Source: Verrucomicrobia bacterium UBA1211 (GTDB taxonomy: Bacteria; Verrucomicrobiota; Kiritimatiellia; RFP12; UBA1067). From it: a DNA stretch of 8,189 nt. Positions within the stretch are counted from its first letter, which is position 1; every line of letters starts with the position of its first letter. Shown here one piece after another: positions 5,205 to 8,189 of this stretch. The translations under genes were made by a program, and so were the position numbers. Under the pieces are notes generated by a model. The model saw only the letters and a program-made list of their open reading frames with translations. It searched no databases and had not been told where the DNA came from. The stretch spans positions 14,008 to 22,196 of the forward strand of contig DBXN01000004.1 of the NCBI GenBank assembly GCA_002309585.1, in the 5' to 3' direction.

Positions 5205-8012
5205 ATGAAACAAATCATCACACATTGCCGGACAGGTATCTATGTCCTATTGAGTATCGCCGCGGGATGGAGTCACGGTGCGACCCCCTCGGCAGCCCCG
5301 AACGGTGTCCGATTTCAACTTGGAAACGAGGAACTGCATCTTTTCTATCCGCAATTGGATCTGAACACCGGGAACGACCGGATCGCGCCGACCTCGGTCA
5401 ACGTCACCCAAGGAGATGACGGGACACATGTGGCGCTGACCTATCCCCATCAGGGGCAGATGTGTTTCGATCTTTTTGCGGACCGATTTCAGTTCCACTT
5501 CACCCGTGTGCCAGACGGTTTGAAAAGTTATCGCCTGGAACTGCACCTGCCGTTGGCTTTGGCCAACCGGAACGCGAACTGGAGGATCGGGAATCAAAAC
5601 GGCACATTCCCCATGAATCACGGGAAAACCAAACTATGCCAACGGAACGCGGGCGATCTGACGGTACAAGTTGGGAATGAGAGACTGGCGTTTCTCTTTC
5701 CGGAAACCTACGCATGGGTCGAACTCCAAGATTACCGCGAATGGAATACGCCGTGTTACGGCTACACCTCGACAACCCCCTTCAACGCAGACCGAAAAGT
5801 GATGGTGATTCCCTTTGGCGATAATCCGGCACATTTCGCGGAGGTCCGCGCGAAGGCCGAGGCCGCCTTCTTCGCGCGAACCGCCGTCCAGACGCCCCCG
5901 CCCAAACCCGCCGCGCCGGGACTGGCCGTGTCGCTGTCCGATGACGGTGTTGCACTCGCCTGTGGGAGCATGGGCAGTTTCACCCTCTCCTACCCCTTTG
6001 TGAGCCTGCCTGGCAAAGACCGGTCGAAACCGCAGAACGTATCGGTTAAAGACGGGAAGGCGATCGTACGTTACGCGAACGGCGGCCAGCTCACCGTCAC
6101 CCTGGAGGGGAAGGATGCGGCGTTCGTTTGGGCACAACGCCCTGAAGGCATGAAGGCGTTACTCCACGAGATGTTTGTCCCCTTCCGATACAATCAGGGA
6201 GGCCGGTGGCAATCCGACACGGCGGAAGGCGACTATCCCGCCATCAAGGGGAACGCCAAGCTGTTTCAGAACCACAGTAGCCGCTTCAGTGTTCAAGACC
6301 CGAACCGCTGCGCGTTGGGACTCACCTTCTCGGTCAAACCCTTTCTGGAGGTTCAGGACAACCGCGAATGGGACTGGAGCATCTTTTGGACCGGATTCCA
6401 CATGCCAGCCGAGTGCCGGGAGTGGCGCGTCTCATTTGATCTGGACACCTCCCGATACGCCGAGCGGAAACTCCTGGACCGCTACGGCCAGGTCGAGCGG
6501 AAGTTCCCCGGGAAGATCCATAGCGATGAGGAATTAAAACGCGCCAGTTTGGATGACGCCGCCTTCTACCCCACACTGGACTTCGCGGGCAGATTGGAAA
6601 AGGCCGGTTACACGCTGAACCGATATGGAGGTTTGGTGACGGATCGTTTCGCACTCCGGAAGACGGGATTCTTCCATGTGGAGAAAGTGCGGATCGGGGA
6701 AACGGACCGCTGGCTTCTTGTCGATCCGCTCGGCAATCCCTTCTTCCATCTCGGCGTCTGCGGATTCGCCCCCAGCGACGATTTCACCGATGTTACCGGG
6801 AGAACCGCATCCTTCGCCTGGTTACCGGCCAACAAAGGCGACTTCGCCGCCGCCTGGAAAGATCGGCCGGGCGATTGGTGGAACAGTCGGGCGTTTTCCT
6901 TCTACAAAGCGAACGTAATCCGGTTAGGTGGCGGATACGATGATGAGGAACGGACGGGACTGTATGTGAAGCGCGTCCGGGCGGCAGGATTCAACTCCAT
7001 CGGAGCGTTCTCCCCGATTTATGAAACCTCCCGCCGGATGAATGTCCCCTATGTGCAGACCCTGCCGTTGGGGAATCCAAAGATGATTCCGTCGGTTCGG
7101 GGCATGTTTGATCCCTTCGACCCGGGTAACGTTTCAGAAGTCTCGCGCGCCCTGAAGCAGGTAGCGTCCCGTGCGAGCGATCCGTTATTGATCGGCTATT
7201 TCCTCGCCAACGAACAGGCGATGGAGGAGATTCCCCGTGCCCTTCCCGCCCTTGATGGCCATTTCGCCGCGAAACGTGAATTCGTCGCGGGGCTTCGGAA
7301 GAAATACGGTACGATCGACCGGTTCAACACGGCATGGGGCATCACGGCGGATTCCTTTGATGCACTGGTTGACCGAAAACTCACCGCCGCCACCCACGAA
7401 GCCGAAACCGATGCGCGTGAGGCGACGGGACGGCTCCTGGAAGCCTACTACGCCCTAATCGGAAAACAGTTCCGCGCGAACGATCCCAACCACATGCTGA
7501 TCGGGAACCGGTGGCAACCGCAAACCGCCGACAACGAGCAACTCTGCCGGATCGCCGGCCGGTATCTGGACATCATCAGCATCAACTACTACACAATGGC
7601 AATAGACGAGGCGTTCGTCAGACGGGTTTACGGTTGGTCCGGCGGCAAACCCCAATTCTGGAGCGAATTCTACTACACCGCCACACGGGAGTCGAACGCC
7701 GGACCATCCAGCCACGATCTGGCCACCCAGCGGGAACGGGGCATGGCGTACCGGAACTACGTGGAGGGCGCGGCGGCGCTCGGCTTTGTGACCGGCATCG
7801 AGTGGTTCACCCTGATCGATCAGGCCGCTACGGGCCGTTTCTTTGAAGGCATCAACGGGGAACGGGCCAACACGGGACTCCTCTCGGTGACCGACCGCCC
7901 CTACCGCGACCTGCTCCGGGAGATGACGGAAGCCCATCTGAATCTCTACCCCGTTTGGTTTGGGCTGAAAAAACCGTGGCGTTTCGAAGACCCGCGCTTC
8001 ACCGCCAAATGA
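5205..8012 (+). CDS. Secreted GH50/GH-A-like glycoside hydrolase with duplicated N-terminal domain
   Basis: 935 residues from the ATG at 5205. An in-frame ATG at 5052 would add 51 residues translated from the palindromic element; it is rejected because a typical signal peptide (MKQ, hydrophobic IYVLLSIAAG, then HGA) begins at 5205. Shine-Dalgarno is weak (GGAA at 5194-5197). Residues about 34-215 and 241-425 are two copies of one domain, joined by a Pro-rich linker (PPPKPAAPG, 231-239). Shared marks are Y-P, D-R-x-x-P, P-x-G-x-K, K-L-x-Q and Q-D-x-R-E-W (copies at 175-180 and 384-389). The catalytic part runs from about 476: WLLVDPLGNPFFHLGV (D507), the NVIRLGGGYD segment, AAGFNSIGAFS, YFLANEQ with E670 as likely acid/base, and FWSEFYYTA with E821 as likely nucleophile. 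Two Glu about 150 residues apart, at Asn-Glu and at Ser-Glu, fit clan GH-A. The overall motif order resembles GH50 beta-agarases. The substrate is unproven. Confidence 0.85.
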   Translation: MKQIITHCRTGIYVLLSIAAGWSHGATPSAAPNGVRFQLGNEELHLFYPQLDLNTGNDRIAPTSVNVTQGDDGTHVALTYPHQGQMCFDLFADRFQFHFTRVPDGLKSYRLELHLPLALANRNANWRIGNQNGTFPMNHGKTKLCQRNAGDLTVQVGNERLAFLFPETYAWVELQDYREWNTPCYGYTSTTPFNADRKVMVIPFGDNPAHFAEVRAKAEAAFFARTAVQTPPPKPAAPGLAVSLSDDGVALACGSMGSFTLSYPFVSLPGKDRSKPQNVSVKDGKAIVRYANGGQLTVTLEGKDAAFVWAQRPEGMKALLHEMFVPFRYNQGGRWQSDTAEGDYPAIKGNAKLFQNHSSRFSVQDPNRCALGLTFSVKPFLEVQDNREWDWSIFWTGFHMPAECREWRVSFDLDTSRYAERKLLDRYGQVERKFPGKIHSDEELKRASLDDAAFYPTLDFAGRLEKAGYTLNRYGGLVTDRFALRKTGFFHVEKVRIGETDRWLLVDPLGNPFFHLGVCGFAPSDDFTDVTGRTASFAWLPANKGDFAAAWKDRPGDWWNSRAFSFYKANVIRLGGGYDDEERTGLYVKRVRAAGFNSIGAFSPIYETSRRMNVPYVQTLPLGNPKMIPSVRGMFDPFDPGNVSEVSRALKQVASRASDPLLIGYFLANEQAMEEIPRALPALDGHFAAKREFVAGLRKKYGTIDRFNTAWGITADSFDALVDRKLTAATHEAETDAREATGRLLEAYYALIGKQFRANDPNHMLIGNRWQPQTADNEQLCRIAGRYLDIISINYYTMAIDEAFVRRVYGWSGGKPQFWSEFYYTATRESNAGPSSHDLATQRERGMAYRNYVEGAAALGFVTGIEWFTLIDQAATGRFFEGINGERANTGLLSVTDRPYRDLLREMTEAHLNLYPVWFGLKKPWRFEDPRFTAK

Positions 8013-8070
8013 ACGGAGCCCATCGAAAAGCGGAATCCGATATCATTGCAGACAATAAGGAGGACAAGGA

Positions 8071-8189
8071 ATGAATCGTTACGGATGGCTGGGAATCGGC
8101 GCGCTTGCGCTGGGAATGGTGTGTGTCGGTTGGACCGGCGAACGGCCTTACGAGATGGTGTGGGCGAACCGAACGGAGGATGACCACCC
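8071..8189 (+). CDS. N-terminus of a putative secreted protein, cut by the right edge
   Basis: Only 39 codons are visible. AAGGAGG at 8057-8063 sits 7 bases before the ATG, the strongest ribosome site in the window. The N-terminus is M-N-R-Y-G-W followed by a hydrophobic stretch LGIGALALGMVCVGW, consistent with a Sec signal peptide; cleavage probably lies near W-T-G-E. The mature part begins RPYEMVWANRTEDDHP. No domain can be assigned. It follows the glycosidase by 58 bases on the same strand with no terminator seen, so it is probably in the same transcription unit and exported with it. Confidence 0.7.
   Translation, partial: MNRYGWLGIGALALGMVCVGWTGERPYEMVWANRTEDDH

Overview
This window reads as chromosomal DNA of a GC-rich bacterium. 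It carries five protein genes, all on the + strand and closely packed; two are cut by the window edges. Three features point to the Planctomycetota-Verrucomicrobiota-Chlamydiota group (Kiritimatiellota, Lentisphaerota or Verrucomicrobiota) rather than Bacteroidota: a propeller-type sensor kinase, a Tat-exported FAD oxidoreductase of the FAD_oxidored type, and a large secreted GH50/GH-A-like glycosidase, with no SusC/SusD pair in view. This placement is an inference from gene content, not from a marker gene.

Layout. Positions 3-2021 hold the C-terminal part of a membrane sensor histidine kinase: periplasmic beta-propeller blades, a Y_Y_Y domain, one membrane helix, a HisKA_3 phosphoacceptor and a HATPase. 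After 26 bases, 2048-3430 encodes a Tat-exported FAD-dependent oxidoreductase. A short gap with an 8-bp hairpin follows. Then 3468-5024 encodes a secreted protein with an HExxH...E zinc-peptidase signature and a beta-rich C-terminus. A 180-base gap carries a large nested palindromic element (about 5091-5191). It ends just before the real start (5205) of a 935-residue secreted protein. That protein has a tandemly duplicated N-terminal domain followed by a GH-A catalytic domain resembling GH50 agarases. The last gene starts at 8071 with a strong Shine-Dalgarno and an apparent signal peptide, and runs off the right edge.

How the genes may work together. The layout fits a carbohydrate-utilisation locus. 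The sensor would detect a glycan fragment in the periplasm and signal to a response regulator that is not in the window. The glycosidase would cut the polysaccharide outside the cytoplasm, and the oxidoreductase and the peptidase-like protein would act on the same material or on attached protein. The substrate cannot be read from the sequence; agarose or a related galactan is only a guess from the GH50 resemblance. No tRNA, rRNA, CRISPR array, transposase or phage gene was seen.
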